A stretch of 64,000 bases of DNA from positions 1 to 64,000 of the forward strand of contig CAZXAU010000002.1 in the NCBI GenBank assembly GCA_964638675.1, given 5' to 3'. The position numbers and the translations under genes are program-made. The stretch is from SIG714 sp964638675. Its GTDB lineage: Bacteria > Bacillota > Clostridia > Oscillospirales > CAG-272. Shown here in pieces: positions 33,625-42,407 of the stretch; positions within the stretch are counted from its first letter, which is position 1, and each line of letters opens with the position of its first letter. The notes under the pieces are model-generated. The model did not search any database. It was given only the letters and a program-made list of their open reading frames with translations, and was not told the origin of the DNA.

Positions 33625-33625
33625 A

Positions 33626-33754
33626 GTCTGAAAAATAAATTTTCAGACAGTGTTTTGTGGCTTTCGCCGCTGACGCGGCGATTTTGCAGTGCAAAACCAG
33701 CCCCAATTCCACATGAAAGGAAGCTTTCGCATTGCGAAAGCCATGGTCATAACT
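33626..33754 (+). repeat. Start-codon-linked structured repeat, copy 5
   Basis: Starts just after the fabZ stop. 5' hairpin GTCTGAAAA/TTTTCAGAC (9 perfect pairs), CAGTGTTTTGTGGCTTTCGCC, the small hairpin CGCCGCTGACGCGGCG, GATTTTGCAGTGCAAAACC, CCAATTCCACATGAAAGGA, hairpin GCTTTCGCATTGCGAAAGC, CATGGTCATAACT before the accC ATG. Very close to copy 4 in its 3' half. Confidence 0.9.
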
Positions 33755-35062
33755 ATGTTTTCAAAAATACTGATTGCCAACCGAGGCGAGATCGCCGTCC
33801 GCATTATCCGGGCTTGCAAGGAAATGGGCGTGGCTACGGTGGCTGTATATTCTGAGGCGGATAAGAATGCCTTGCACGTGGCACTTGCTGATCAAAGCTA
33901 TTGCATCGGCAGCCCCGAAGCATCGGAAAGCTATCTGAATGAAAATCAAATTATCAGCACCGCCATTCTGGCGGGTGCTCAGGCGATCCATCCAGGTTAC
34001 GGATTTCTTTCTGAAAATGCACATTTTGCACGGCTTTGCAGAAAGAACGGATTGGTATTTATCGGTCCTGACCCTGAAAATATGGAACGTTTGAGCGATA
34101 AGGCAATACTCAAAGAGCTGATACGCGGTACGGGACTTTCGGTCATTCCCGGTACAAAGGCTGTAACATCTGTTGAAGAAGCAAAAAGAGCCGCCGAAAA
34201 GATCGGTTATCCTGTTATGCTCAAAGCTTGTGCAGGCGGCGGCGGTCGGGGAATCAGACTGACTCGCTCTGCGGATGAATTGGAAAATGCTTATCTACAG
34301 GCGACAAGTGAAGCCGTCAGCGCTTTTGGCGACGGAAGTATATATATTGAAAAATACATTTTTCCTGCAAGGCACGTAGAGCTGCAGATCCTTGCCGATG
34401 AGCATGGAAATGTTGTATGTCTTGGTGACCGTGATTGTTCCTTGCAGAGAAGAAACCAAAAACTACTCGAAGAAACACCTTCTCCTGCCGTAAAAACCGA
34501 ACAAAGGCAAAAGATCATAGAGCTTGCCCTGGATGCTGTTAAAAAGATCGGCTATGTAGGTGCGGGAACCTTGGAATTTCTGCTCGATAAAGAGGGCAAT
34601 TTCTGGTTTATGGAAATGAATGTCCGCTTGCAGGTGGAACATTGCGTTACCGAAATGCTGACAGGAATTGATCTTGTAAAGTGGCAGATAAGAATCGCCG
34701 CAGGCATCGCCCTGAACTTTACTCAGGAGGATATACGGATGAACGGCTCTGCCATTGAGTGCCGTATAAATGCAACCAGTTGCGGAACGTTGAAAATGCT
34801 TCATGTTCCCGGCGGTCCCTCGGTGCGTTTTGATACCTGCCTGATTTCAGGAACATCCGTATCTCCGTATTACGATTCACTACTCGGAAAGCTTATCGTG
34901 TTTGCGAAAACCCGTGAGGAAACTCTTCGCAAGATGCGTGCGGCACTCTGTGAATTGGTGATTGAAGGTATACCGACAAATATCGAGGAACAACTGCAGA
35001 TCGTGGAGGATGATCGCTTCACATCGGGCAATTATGATTTAACATTTATGGGAAATAGGTGA
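33755..35062 (+). CDS. accC: Biotin carboxylase subunit of acetyl-CoA carboxylase (AccC)
   Basis: About 435 residues, slightly shorter than the typical 445-450. N-terminus FSKILIANRGEIAVRIIRAC is the family signature. ATP-grasp motifs: KACAGGGGRGIRL (glycine-rich loop), SIYIEKYIFPARHVELQI, FWFMEMNVRLQVEHCVTEML with Glu/Asn metal ligands. It carboxylates the biotin of AccB using ATP and bicarbonate. The start at 33755 matches the family; the extra 22 codons upstream are repeat-derived. An ATG at 33743 inside the repeat is an alternative. Confidence 0.95.
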   Translation: MFSKILIANRGEIAVRIIRACKEMGVATVAVYSEADKNALHVALADQSYCIGSPEASESYLNENQIISTAILAGAQAIHPGYGFLSENAHFARLCRKNGLVFIGPDPENMERLSDKAILKELIRGTGLSVIPGTKAVTSVEEAKRAAEKIGYPVMLKACAGGGGRGIRLTRSADELENAYLQATSEAVSAFGDGSIYIEKYIFPARHVELQILADEHGNVVCLGDRDCSLQRRNQKLLEETPSPAVKTEQRQKIIELALDAVKKIGYVGAGTLEFLLDKEGNFWFMEMNVRLQVEHCVTEMLTGIDLVKWQIRIAAGIALNFTQEDIRMNGSAIECRINATSCGTLKMLHVPGGPSVRFDTCLISGTSVSPYYDSLLGKLIVFAKTREETLRKMRAALCELVIEGIPTNIEEQLQIVEDDRFTSGNYDLTFMGNR

Positions 35063-35064
35063 AG

Positions 35065-35196
35065 GTTTGAAAGATAAATCTTTCAAACGGCGTTTTGTGA
35101 CTTTCGCCGTTTCAACAACGGCGATTTTGCTCCGCACCCTCCCCCAATTCCGCAAGAAAGGACGCTTTCGCTCATGCGAAAGCCATGGTCATAAAA
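35065..35196 (+). repeat. Start-codon-linked structured repeat, copy 6
   Basis: Two bases after the accC stop. 5' hairpin GTTTGAAAGA/TCTTTCAAAC (10 perfect pairs), CGGCGTTTTGTGACTTTCGCC, CGCCGTTTCAACAACGGCG hairpin, GATTTTGCTCCGCA, CCCAATTCCGCAAGAAAGGA, hairpin GCTTTCGCTCATGCGAAAGC, CATGGTCATAAAA before the accD ATG. Confidence 0.9.
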
Positions 35197-36057
35197 ATGG
35201 CATTGATGAATTTTTTAAAACCGAAAAACCAGTTAGAGGCAGGCGGTCGTACTTCTGCTCCGGTACATCAGGATGACGGTGAACCTGAAAAGAATTGCCC
35301 GAATTGCCATAAAGATATTCCCCTCAGCCGACTTTGGGCAAATGCTCTTGTTTGTCCCTGCGGTTACCACTTTCGTATGAAAGCACGCCAACGCATTCAG
35401 ATGATCGTTGATAAAGACAGCTTTCATGAGCTGTATCGGGGAATGAGAACGGATAATCCGCTGGATTTTCCGGGATACAGGGACAAAGTGGAAACTGTAC
35501 GTGTGGCAAGCGGTGAAGAAGAAGCTGTTATCTGCGGCACGGCTACGATCGGTACACAAAAATGCTGCCTGTTCGTGATGGAATCCTATTTTATGATGGG
35601 CAGTATGGGAAGTGCTGTCGGTGAAAAAATTACATTACTGTTTGAGTATGCCATACAGTACCACTTGCCTGTTGTCGGATTTACGGTCTCAGGCGGCGCC
35701 CGTATGCAGGAAGGTCTTTTATCATTAATGCAGATGGCAAAAACAAGTGCGGCGGTCAAACGTCATAGCGATGCAGGTCTTTTATATATTGTGATGCTTA
35801 CCGATCCGACCACAGGCGGCGTAACTGCCAGCTTTGCGATGGAGGCTGACATTATATTAGCAGAGCCGGGAGCAACCGTTGGTTTTGCGGGTGCAAGAGT
35901 CATCGAACAGACCACAAAGAAATCGCTGCCCAAAGGATTTCAAAAGTCAGAATTTGTTCTGGAGCATGGCTTTGTTGACAGTATTGTTCCCCGTGCCAAC
36001 CAAAAGAAATATCTGTGTGAGCTACTGAAAATGCATGACAGGAGAGCAATTATATGA
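35197..36057 (+). CDS. accD: Acetyl-CoA carboxylase carboxyltransferase beta subunit (AccD)
   Basis: About 286 residues. The N-terminal zinc ribbon CPNCHKDIPL ... LVCPCGYHF has the four cysteines expected in the beta subunit. The crotonase-like body has VGFTVSGGARMQEGLLSLMQ and DPTTGGVTASFAMEADIILA, the oxyanion and CoA-binding regions. With AccA it transfers CO2 from biotin to acetyl-CoA. Start at the ATG ending the repeat; another in-frame ATG (35206) could also be used. Overlaps accA by 4 bases (ATGA). Confidence 0.95.
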   Translation: MALMNFLKPKNQLEAGGRTSAPVHQDDGEPEKNCPNCHKDIPLSRLWANALVCPCGYHFRMKARQRIQMIVDKDSFHELYRGMRTDNPLDFPGYRDKVETVRVASGEEEAVICGTATIGTQKCCLFVMESYFMMGSMGSAVGEKITLLFEYAIQYHLPVVGFTVSGGARMQEGLLSLMQMAKTSAAVKRHSDAGLLYIVMLTDPTTGGVTASFAMEADIILAEPGATVGFAGARVIEQTTKKSLPKGFQKSEFVLEHGFVDSIVPRANQKKYLCELLKMHDRRAII

Positions 36058-36845
36058 ACGAAGCGGCATATGAGAGAGTGAGGCTTGCCCGTGATAACAA
36101 CAGACCGACCGGGCTTGATTATATTAAGAACATATTCAAAGGATTTATTGAATTTCACGGAGACCGCCGCTATGCGGATGATCCGGCAATCGTCGGCGGA
36201 ATCGCAAAGCTGAATGGCGATCCCGTTACGGTTATAGCCATAGAAAAGGGACATACTGCAAAGGAACGCACCTACCGCAATTTCGGTGCACCGCACCCTG
36301 AGGGCTATCGCAAGGCACTTCGATTGATGAAACAGGCGGAAAAGTTCGGCAGACCGATCATCTGCTTTATAGATACCTCCGGAGCTTACTGCGGTATCGG
36401 TGCAGAGGAGCGCGGACAGGGTGAAGCGATCGCAGAGAATCTGATGGAAATGTCCACACTTTGTGTTCCTGTTATTTCTATCCTTATCGGCGAAGGCGGC
36501 AGCGGAGGTGCACTTGCTCTTGCAGTTGCAGACCGGGTATGGATGCTGCAAAACGCCGTTTATTCGGTTATCTCTCCTGAAGGATGTGCAAGTATTCTTT
36601 GGAAAGACTCATCAAAAGCTGAAACAGCTGCAGCGAACCTGAAGCTTACTGCGGAGGATGCAAAAAGTCTTGGCGTGATCGAACGCATCCTCTCTGAAAA
36701 AGAAATCGGCAAAAAAGAATTCTATGACCGAATCTCTGCTCTATTAGTTGAAGAAATCAAGGAACTGACAGGTGATCTTGACCTTATCGGAAGCCGTTAT
36801 GACAGATTCCGTAATATCGGTGTCAGTGCAATTGTAAAGGAGTAA
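36054..36845 (+). CDS. accA: Acetyl-CoA carboxylase carboxyltransferase alpha subunit (AccA)
   Basis: 263 residues, the short Firmicute form. Motifs: ARDNNRPTGLDYIKNIFKGF, FGAPHPEGYRKALRLMK, ICFIDTSGAYCGIGAEERGQ and ISILIGEGGSGGALALAVAD. It forms the transferase with AccD, with which it is translationally coupled by a 4-base overlap. Three bases separate it from the acyl-CoA synthetase gene. Confidence 0.95.
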   Translation: MNEAAYERVRLARDNNRPTGLDYIKNIFKGFIEFHGDRRYADDPAIVGGIAKLNGDPVTVIAIEKGHTAKERTYRNFGAPHPEGYRKALRLMKQAEKFGRPIICFIDTSGAYCGIGAEERGQGEAIAENLMEMSTLCVPVISILIGEGGSGGALALAVADRVWMLQNAVYSVISPEGCASILWKDSSKAETAAANLKLTAEDAKSLGVIERILSEKEIGKKEFYDRISALLVEEIKELTGDLDLIGSRYDRFRNIGVSAIVKE

Positions 36846-36847
36846 TT

Positions 36848-38482
36848 ATGAGCTTATATCAAAAATATTGCCACGAGATCACCGATGAACACGGTGATCT
36901 GAAAAAGCTGACGCTCGACTATCCCGATAATTTTAACTTCGGTTATGATGTTGTAGATCGAATAGCAGATGAATCACCTGATAAAAAGGCACTTGTATGG
37001 TGCAATGTCGAAGGTAAAGAACGCATTTTTACATTCTCAGACATTAAGAAATACAGTAATCAAATGGCTAATGTATTCCGTTCTTCCGGTATCGGTCATG
37101 GTGACCGTGTAATGCTGATCCTGAAGCGTCATTATGAATACTGGTTTGCGGCGGTAGCTCTGCATAAGTTGGGGGCTGTTATGATTCCTGCAACACATAT
37201 GCTGACTGTAAGTGATTTTGTATATCGTATCAAAGCCTCCAATGTAAAAGCGATCGTATGTACTTCTCAAAATGAGGTTACGGATAAAATTTCGGCAGCC
37301 TTGAAACAGTCGGAAATGTCGGCAAAGCTTTGGTGTGTGCAGGCAGATGCAGACGGTTTTGAAAACATCACCTCAGCAACCGAAAAAGCAAGCAGTGAAT
37401 TTGATCGCATTTCTACCTCGGCAACAGATCCTATGATCCTGTATTTCACCTCAGGCACCACAGGTTATCCCAAAGGCGTGATCCATGATTACACATATCC
37501 TCTTGCTCACATTGTAACAGCAAAATATTGGCAACATGCCGAAGATAACGGACTTCACTTTACGGTTGCCGAAACAGGTTGGGCGAAATCATCTTGGGGA
37601 AAGATCTACGGTCAATGGCTTGTCGGCAGTGCGGTAATGGTTTATGACTTTGATAATTTTGACCCCAAGCAGCTCACCAATGTAATTAACCGTTACGGTG
37701 TAACTTCTTTCTGTGCTCCTCCCACAGTCTATCGCTATCTTGTCCGCAAGGGTATTCCCGATATGCCGACACTCAAGCATGCTTCAACTGCAGGAGAAAT
37801 GCTGGCACCTGAAGTATTCCGCAAATTTACCGAACGCACCCGAATTCCTCTTTGTGAGGGATACGGTCAGACCGAAACGGCACTTCTTATGGCGAACTTC
37901 AACGGTAATGATGCGGTTGAAGGATCAATGGGAACCCCCTCTCCATTCTATAATATTGAACTTCACGGAAAGGACGGCAGACCGGTTAATGTCGGAGAGA
38001 TTGGCGAGGTAGTTATTATACCGGAAAAACCCGGAAAACAACCGGGGGTTTTTACTGCCTATCTTGATAATGAAGAACAGTATAAATATGTATGGCGAAA
38101 CGGTGTATATCACACGGGGGATGCGGCATATATGGACGGAAACGGACGATATTGGTTCCACGGTCGGTTTGATGATATTATAAAAACCGGCGGTTTCCGT
38201 GTAGGTCCTTATGAGGTGGAAAATGTTCTGATGGAGCACCCTGCTGTTGTGGAGTGCAGTGTGATCGGTGTGCCTGATCCTCTCAGAGGCCAATCGATAA
38301 AAGCAGTTATCGTGCTTGGTCAGGGTTATGCTCAGACAAAAGAACTTGAATTTGAGATCAAAGAGTTCTGTAACCGAAAACTTGCGGAATATAAGTGGAT
38401 CCGCACGATTGAATTTGTGGACGAAATGCCGAAAACCATCAGCGGTAAAATACAAAAGACTGTTTTACGCAGTAAGAATTAG
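36848..38482 (+). CDS. AMP-forming acyl-CoA synthetase
   Basis: 544 residues, medium-chain/acetyl-type ANL ligase. Core motifs: ILYFTSGTTGYPKGVIHDY (P-loop A3), STAGEMLAPE, EGYGQTETALLM (A5), YHTGDAAYMDGNGRYWFHGR (A7/A8 hinge) and SGKIQKTVLR with the catalytic Lys (A10). It activates a fatty acid to an AMP ester and then to acyl-CoA. Its place right after accA suggests recycling or incorporation of exogenous or released fatty acids. It lies 2 bases after accA and closes the tightly packed part of the operon. Confidence 0.9.
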   Translation: MSLYQKYCHEITDEHGDLKKLTLDYPDNFNFGYDVVDRIADESPDKKALVWCNVEGKERIFTFSDIKKYSNQMANVFRSSGIGHGDRVMLILKRHYEYWFAAVALHKLGAVMIPATHMLTVSDFVYRIKASNVKAIVCTSQNEVTDKISAALKQSEMSAKLWCVQADADGFENITSATEKASSEFDRISTSATDPMILYFTSGTTGYPKGVIHDYTYPLAHIVTAKYWQHAEDNGLHFTVAETGWAKSSWGKIYGQWLVGSAVMVYDFDNFDPKQLTNVINRYGVTSFCAPPTVYRYLVRKGIPDMPTLKHASTAGEMLAPEVFRKFTERTRIPLCEGYGQTETALLMANFNGNDAVEGSMGTPSPFYNIELHGKDGRPVNVGEIGEVVIIPEKPGKQPGVFTAYLDNEEQYKYVWRNGVYHTGDAAYMDGNGRYWFHGRFDDIIKTGGFRVGPYEVENVLMEHPAVVECSVIGVPDPLRGQSIKAVIVLGQGYAQTKELEFEIKEFCNRKLAEYKWIRTIEFVDEMPKTISGKIQKTVLRSKN

Positions 38483-38510
38483 AAAAGTATAGAATATAGA
38501 AATATGTATC

Positions 38511-38546
38511 ATCGGAAACACTCTTGTCAGTGTGGGTAGATCCGAT
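38511..38546 (+). other. Two-part hairpin after the acyl-CoA synthetase gene
   Basis: ATCGGA-ACACT / AGTGT-TCCGAT with an asymmetric internal loop, 28 bases after the stop. No T-run follows, so it is not a standard terminator. The rest of 38483-38706 holds a TATAAT (about 38625), an extended -10 TGGTATACT, and a GCAGAGA/TCTCTGC hairpin just ahead of the ribosome binding site of the regulator gene. Confidence 0.4.
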
Positions 38547-38706
38547 GTAACCTCGGCAGTACTTACCGTTAAAACATTCCCCATACAGAAATAATATCAA
38601 AATCGTAAAAAAGTCAAAATTTCGTTATAATCACATGGTATACTGATTTTAACTTTTATACTTATCCCGTAGGCAGAGAACACGCTCTCTGCAAAAAGGA
38701 GTTTTT

Positions 38707-40707
38707 ATGAACAATATTCTAACCAACATTGAGGATATGCTTGATCGGCAGATCAGCGGCTTTCATCAGTACATATTAAGCGATCCGATTCATTTGAGTT
38801 ATGTGAGCCAGAATTTTTGTGATATGGTAAACTTTCAGAAAGATGAATTACTTCACGAAAGCAAAGATCTCTATATGCTGATGGTTCACCCTGCCGACCG
38901 TGAAAGATATTCCGAATTTATACACAGCCTGACAAATAATGAGCAAACGCTTAGTGCAGAGTACAGACTCATAAAAAAGGATGGCAGTGTGATAAACGTA
39001 AGAGATAACGTCACATCAAAAAGATTGAGTGACGGTACTCTCGTCGGTTCTTCTGTTCTGACAGATATAACCGATTTTAAAAGTGCAAACAATGATCTGC
39101 AGTTTCTGAACGAAACCATACCCTGCGGATTTTTGAAATATACCTGTGAGATGCAGCCAAAGATCACCTATATCAATCAGACAATGATCGATATGTTTCG
39201 TTTTCCGACATCGGTAGACGGAGAGTTGGATTATCTTGAGATGTATAAAAACAATATTTTCCTGATGATACCGATGGAAGAACGTCGTAGATTTTCCAAA
39301 TATCTGAACCGTGTTTATTCCGCTGATGCCCCCATTGCAGGAGAAATGACATTGCTCCGTTGTGACGGAACCCGTGCATATGTGTTTGGATGGGTAACAA
39401 AATGTGTAAACGAGCAGGGAGTGGAGGAGTTCCAAAGCGTTTGTATGGATATCACCGAACGACATCACACCCGAAAGACAACTGAGACCAAACGTTATAT
39501 GAAAGCTCTCGCTGATGTTTACGATAAGATATTCGAGTTTGATCTTGATGCCAATACCGTAAAATGTCTGCATTGCGAGGATACATCATCATTCAAAAGA
39601 TTTGAAGGCATAGCTATGCAGATTGATGAAGCTTTGGATAAATGGATCATAGGCGCTGTTCATCCTGAGCATCGTAACCGAGTACACACTTTTTTTAAGA
39701 ATTTCTGTCAAAAAAAGCTTTACGATCTTGATGCACCGCCACAAATAGACTATATAGCCAAGGCATCTGACGGTGAGAACAAGAAATATAACGGTATATT
39801 TATTAAGATAGATGAGTCTGTCAGCTTTTTCTGTTGCCGAACTGTTCAGGAAACAGAGGAAACCGAAATGCTGCGTACAGAGAATGTCCAGTTAAAAGAA
39901 AATATGAAAGAGCTTGTTATGCGTTTTTCTGACGGTATAGCAGCTTTTGAAGTAACGGCAAAAGGAACGGTGAAGCCTCTGTATGCAAGTGAAAACGTAT
40001 ATGAGTTTTTCGGGTATACGAAAGAAGAATGGCTTCTTTTGACCGAAAAATATACTCCGATCGAAAACTTTGTTGCGTACAGCGAAGCGGCATACGAAGA
40101 TTTTGCAGAGCTTCTCAGAACCGGCGAAGCTGAATTTACATACTTTGATTATAAGACTGAAACAGAGCATCGAATCAAGGCAATATGCTCTCAAAGAGAA
40201 GCTACCGGCACTTCTCCGAGATATGTTATGCTATATTCTGTTGAAGACACCCAAACGAGTGAAAAAAAGAATCTGTCCGAGAATCGTACCGTTTCTATCC
40301 GTACCTTTGGATACTTTGATGTGTTTGTCGGAGATAAGCCGATTGCTTTCAGAAATAAGAAATCAAAAGAATTGTTTGCTCTTCTCGTTGACCGAAAAGG
40401 CGGATATGTTACCTCAGAAGAAGCAATCAGTTTTCTTTGGGAAGATGAACCTGCCAACACCGTAACATTGTCAAGATATCGAAAAGTGGCACTTCGCTTG
40501 AAGAACACGTTGGAAGAATACGGTATTTCCGATATACTTGAAACTGTTGACGGCAAAAGACGTATTGTAACCGGAAAAGTTCAATGTGATCTGTATAACT
40601 ATCTGTCCGGCAAGGAAGAATATTCGCAGCTCTTTAAGGGTAGTTATCTGTCAAATTACAGCTGGGGTGAAATGACCCTGGGTGAACTGACAAATAATCA
40701 GGAATAG
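38707..40707 (+). CDS. Multi-PAS regulator with C-terminal SARP-like winged helix
   Basis: 666 residues. Two clear PAS domains: residues about 20-125 (SAEYRLIKKDGSVINVRDNV, ending GSSVLTDITD) and about 130-250 (ending FQSVCMDITER). A degenerate PAS region follows (265-390), then a short coiled segment and another PAS (410-520; LYASENVYEFFGYTKEEW). The C-terminus (535-655) is an OmpR/SARP-type winged helix: RTFGYFDVFVGDKPIAFRNK, KSKELFALLVDRKGGYVTSE. It is a one-component regulator without kinase or receiver. Placed between the synthetase and thioesterase genes, it may tune lipid genes. No known family member is named. Confidence 0.7.
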   Translation: MNNILTNIEDMLDRQISGFHQYILSDPIHLSYVSQNFCDMVNFQKDELLHESKDLYMLMVHPADRERYSEFIHSLTNNEQTLSAEYRLIKKDGSVINVRDNVTSKRLSDGTLVGSSVLTDITDFKSANNDLQFLNETIPCGFLKYTCEMQPKITYINQTMIDMFRFPTSVDGELDYLEMYKNNIFLMIPMEERRRFSKYLNRVYSADAPIAGEMTLLRCDGTRAYVFGWVTKCVNEQGVEEFQSVCMDITERHHTRKTTETKRYMKALADVYDKIFEFDLDANTVKCLHCEDTSSFKRFEGIAMQIDEALDKWIIGAVHPEHRNRVHTFFKNFCQKKLYDLDAPPQIDYIAKASDGENKKYNGIFIKIDESVSFFCCRTVQETEETEMLRTENVQLKENMKELVMRFSDGIAAFEVTAKGTVKPLYASENVYEFFGYTKEEWLLLTEKYTPIENFVAYSEAAYEDFAELLRTGEAEFTYFDYKTETEHRIKAICSQREATGTSPRYVMLYSVEDTQTSEKKNLSENRTVSIRTFGYFDVFVGDKPIAFRNKKSKELFALLVDRKGGYVTSEEAISFLWEDEPANTVTLSRYRKVALRLKNTLEEYGISDILETVDGKRRIVTGKVQCDLYNYLSGKEEYSQLFKGSYLSNYSWGEMTLGELTNNQE

Positions 40708-40715
40708 AGGGATAT

Positions 40716-41123
40716 ATGAGCAGATACATACACAAGGTCAATTACTATGAAACCGATAAAATGGGCATTACACACCATTCAAATTATATTCGTTTTATGG
40801 AAGAAGCAAGGATGGACTTCCTTGAAAAAATCGGTTACCCAATGACCCGATTGGAGGCACAAGGTACTGCTTCTCCTGTTGTGTCAGTTAACTGTGAGTA
40901 CAAACACCCTACCACCTACGGCGATGAAATCGAAATTGAGGTAAACCTGAAACAATATACCGGAGTAAAGTTGACCCTTACGTATACTATGAGAAATATT
41001 AACTCAGGTGACATTGTGGCGGTTGCATCTTCTTCCCATTGTTTTATTGACAAAGAAGGCAGACCGATCGTTGTCAAAAAACACTTCCCTGAATTTGATT
41101 TGATATTAAGAGAAGGGTTTTAA
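40716..41123 (+). CDS. Acyl-CoA/ACP thioesterase, 4HBT/YbgC family
   Basis: 135 residues with a single hot-dog domain. The catalytic motif is YYETDKMGITHHSNYIRFME, in which Asp and His mark the 4-hydroxybenzoyl-CoA thioesterase subfamily. Later strands include CEYKHPTTYGDEIEIEV and SSHCFIDKEGRPI. It hydrolyses acyl thioesters, consistent with its fatty-acid-operon context. Starts 8 bases after the regulator gene and is probably co-transcribed with it. Confidence 0.85.
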   Translation: MSRYIHKVNYYETDKMGITHHSNYIRFMEEARMDFLEKIGYPMTRLEAQGTASPVVSVNCEYKHPTTYGDEIEIEVNLKQYTGVKLTLTYTMRNINSGDIVAVASSSHCFIDKEGRPIVVKKHFPEFDLILREGF

Positions 41124-41322
41124 TGCCACATTGATCCGGCTGATTTCCTTATGTAAAATGAACAAGGTATCGCTGCTAATGCAAAGCATTAAAGCGGCAA
41201 TTCTTCCGGTATCTTAGCAGTTTACGGCTATTCTAATTCTAAAATCTCGCTGTAGCAGGTCGTTAAGTCCAAACAATACCAAAGTTTCTTAAGGCGTTTC
41301 AGTAAAACAAGATTTCTATACG

Positions 41323-41372
41323 AAAACAACCCATGTGTAGCAAAGAAATTGCTATATATGGGTTGTTTGTTA
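41323..41372 (+). terminator. Terminator at the end of the lipid gene cluster
   Basis: AAACAACCCAT-TAGCAA / TTGCTA-ATGGGTTGTTT followed by GTTATTTG. In 41124-41322 a weaker hairpin (CGCTGCTAATGCAAAGCATTAAAGCG, 41171-41196) is also present; no gene is seen there. Confidence 0.85.
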
Positions 41373-41435
41373 TTTGCAATAAACAAATAAACACCTTGAA
41401 AGATGTTACTCTCCCAAGATCATAAACTTGATATA

Positions 41436-42407
41436 TTAATTTATTTTCTTAACCGGTCTGACATACTTCCAAAAGCGTTTGCAATCGTGGTAGAAGTAAA
41501 ATACTCTGCCCTGAGTAATATCTAATTCGTAACCGTTTTTTTCGTAATCAAACTCTTTCATTGCCTTTTCTATCTCAGCTTCAACCGCCTGATTTTCGGT
41601 TTCAAAATCAAATGCTCCGTGTTCAAAAACAATATACTCGCCTGCGGGTACATCCATCACCTGCATTTGTTGCGGTACTTCGCCGTCATAATCTGACGGC
41701 AAACGAACGCCGTAGGCTTCCGCAAGAGGAATTCCCCAACTGCATATTCTACCTTTCGGTTCGTTAATAAATGCCATAAGCTGACCGCTTCCTGCATTTG
41801 CTTCATTGCCGCCCACATCGTCCAATTTGCCTTTAATGCTATCAAGCAAACCGCAAATCGTTGCGCAATCCTGTCCGGAGATAGCACCTTGCTTTTGCCA
41901 AAAATCAAAGTAACCTATACTTTCATAGTTTCTGATGTGTAAAAACTTGTGTGCCGGAATGGTTACAAAATATATTTTGATGTTTCCCGTTGATTTAGCC
42001 ATACCTGTTCCTCCTACTCCTAATAAGTAGCAGTCAAAAGGCTTGATCGCTGTGCGAAGCACGACCGGAGTGGGATTATTTCGATATTCGCTCGGCGTAG
42101 TTCCGTACGCTTCCTTAAAGGCACGGGTAAATGCTTCGTGTGATGAGAACCCGTATCTTACGGCAATATCTAAGATTCCTTCTTTGGTATCCCGAATATC
42201 TTTAAGTGCAAAAGCAAGTTTTCTGTAACGCAGATAATCTCTCAGTTGCATTCCGGATATTTCTCTGAACTTTCTTGAAACGTAATACTCCGAATATCCG
42301 AGAAATCCTGCAAGGTTTAAAAGCGTTAAGGCCTCATTATTTTGTTCCTTTATGTTTTTATCAATTTCAAGAACAATACTTTGAATACTCCTTTGCCATT
42401 CAAACAT
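41436..42407 (-). CDS. AraC-family regulator with GyrI-like effector domain
   Basis: 323 residues. The N-terminus has the two AraC helix-turn-helices (LLNLAGFLGYSEYYVSRKFR and ILDIAVRYGFSSHEAFTRAF, then YGTTPSEYR). The C-terminal 200 residues are an effector-binding domain (IYFVTIPAHKFLHIRNYESI, VPAGEYIVFEHGAFD). The architecture equals that of the gene at 20176. A minus-strand TATAAT at about 42441 may be its -10. The GGAGG ribosome binding site is close to the ATG. Effector and target are unknown. Confidence 0.85.
   Translation of the reverse strand: MFEWQRSIQSIVLEIDKNIKEQNNEALTLLNLAGFLGYSEYYVSRKFREISGMQLRDYLRYRKLAFALKDIRDTKEGILDIAVRYGFSSHEAFTRAFKEAYGTTPSEYRNNPTPVVLRTAIKPFDCYLLGVGGTGMAKSTGNIKIYFVTIPAHKFLHIRNYESIGYFDFWQKQGAISGQDCATICGLLDSIKGKLDDVGGNEANAGSGQLMAFINEPKGRICSWGIPLAEAYGVRLPSDYDGEVPQQMQVMDVPAGEYIVFEHGAFDFETENQAVEAEIEKAMKEFDYEKNGYELDITQGRVFYFYHDCKRFWKYVRPVKKIN

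Noticed and set aside
33091..33754. N-terminal extensions of fabZ and accC reading through the repeat
   Set aside because: The added residues are the translated repeat and are absent from the known families; copy 3 shows that the ATG after the repeat is the start.
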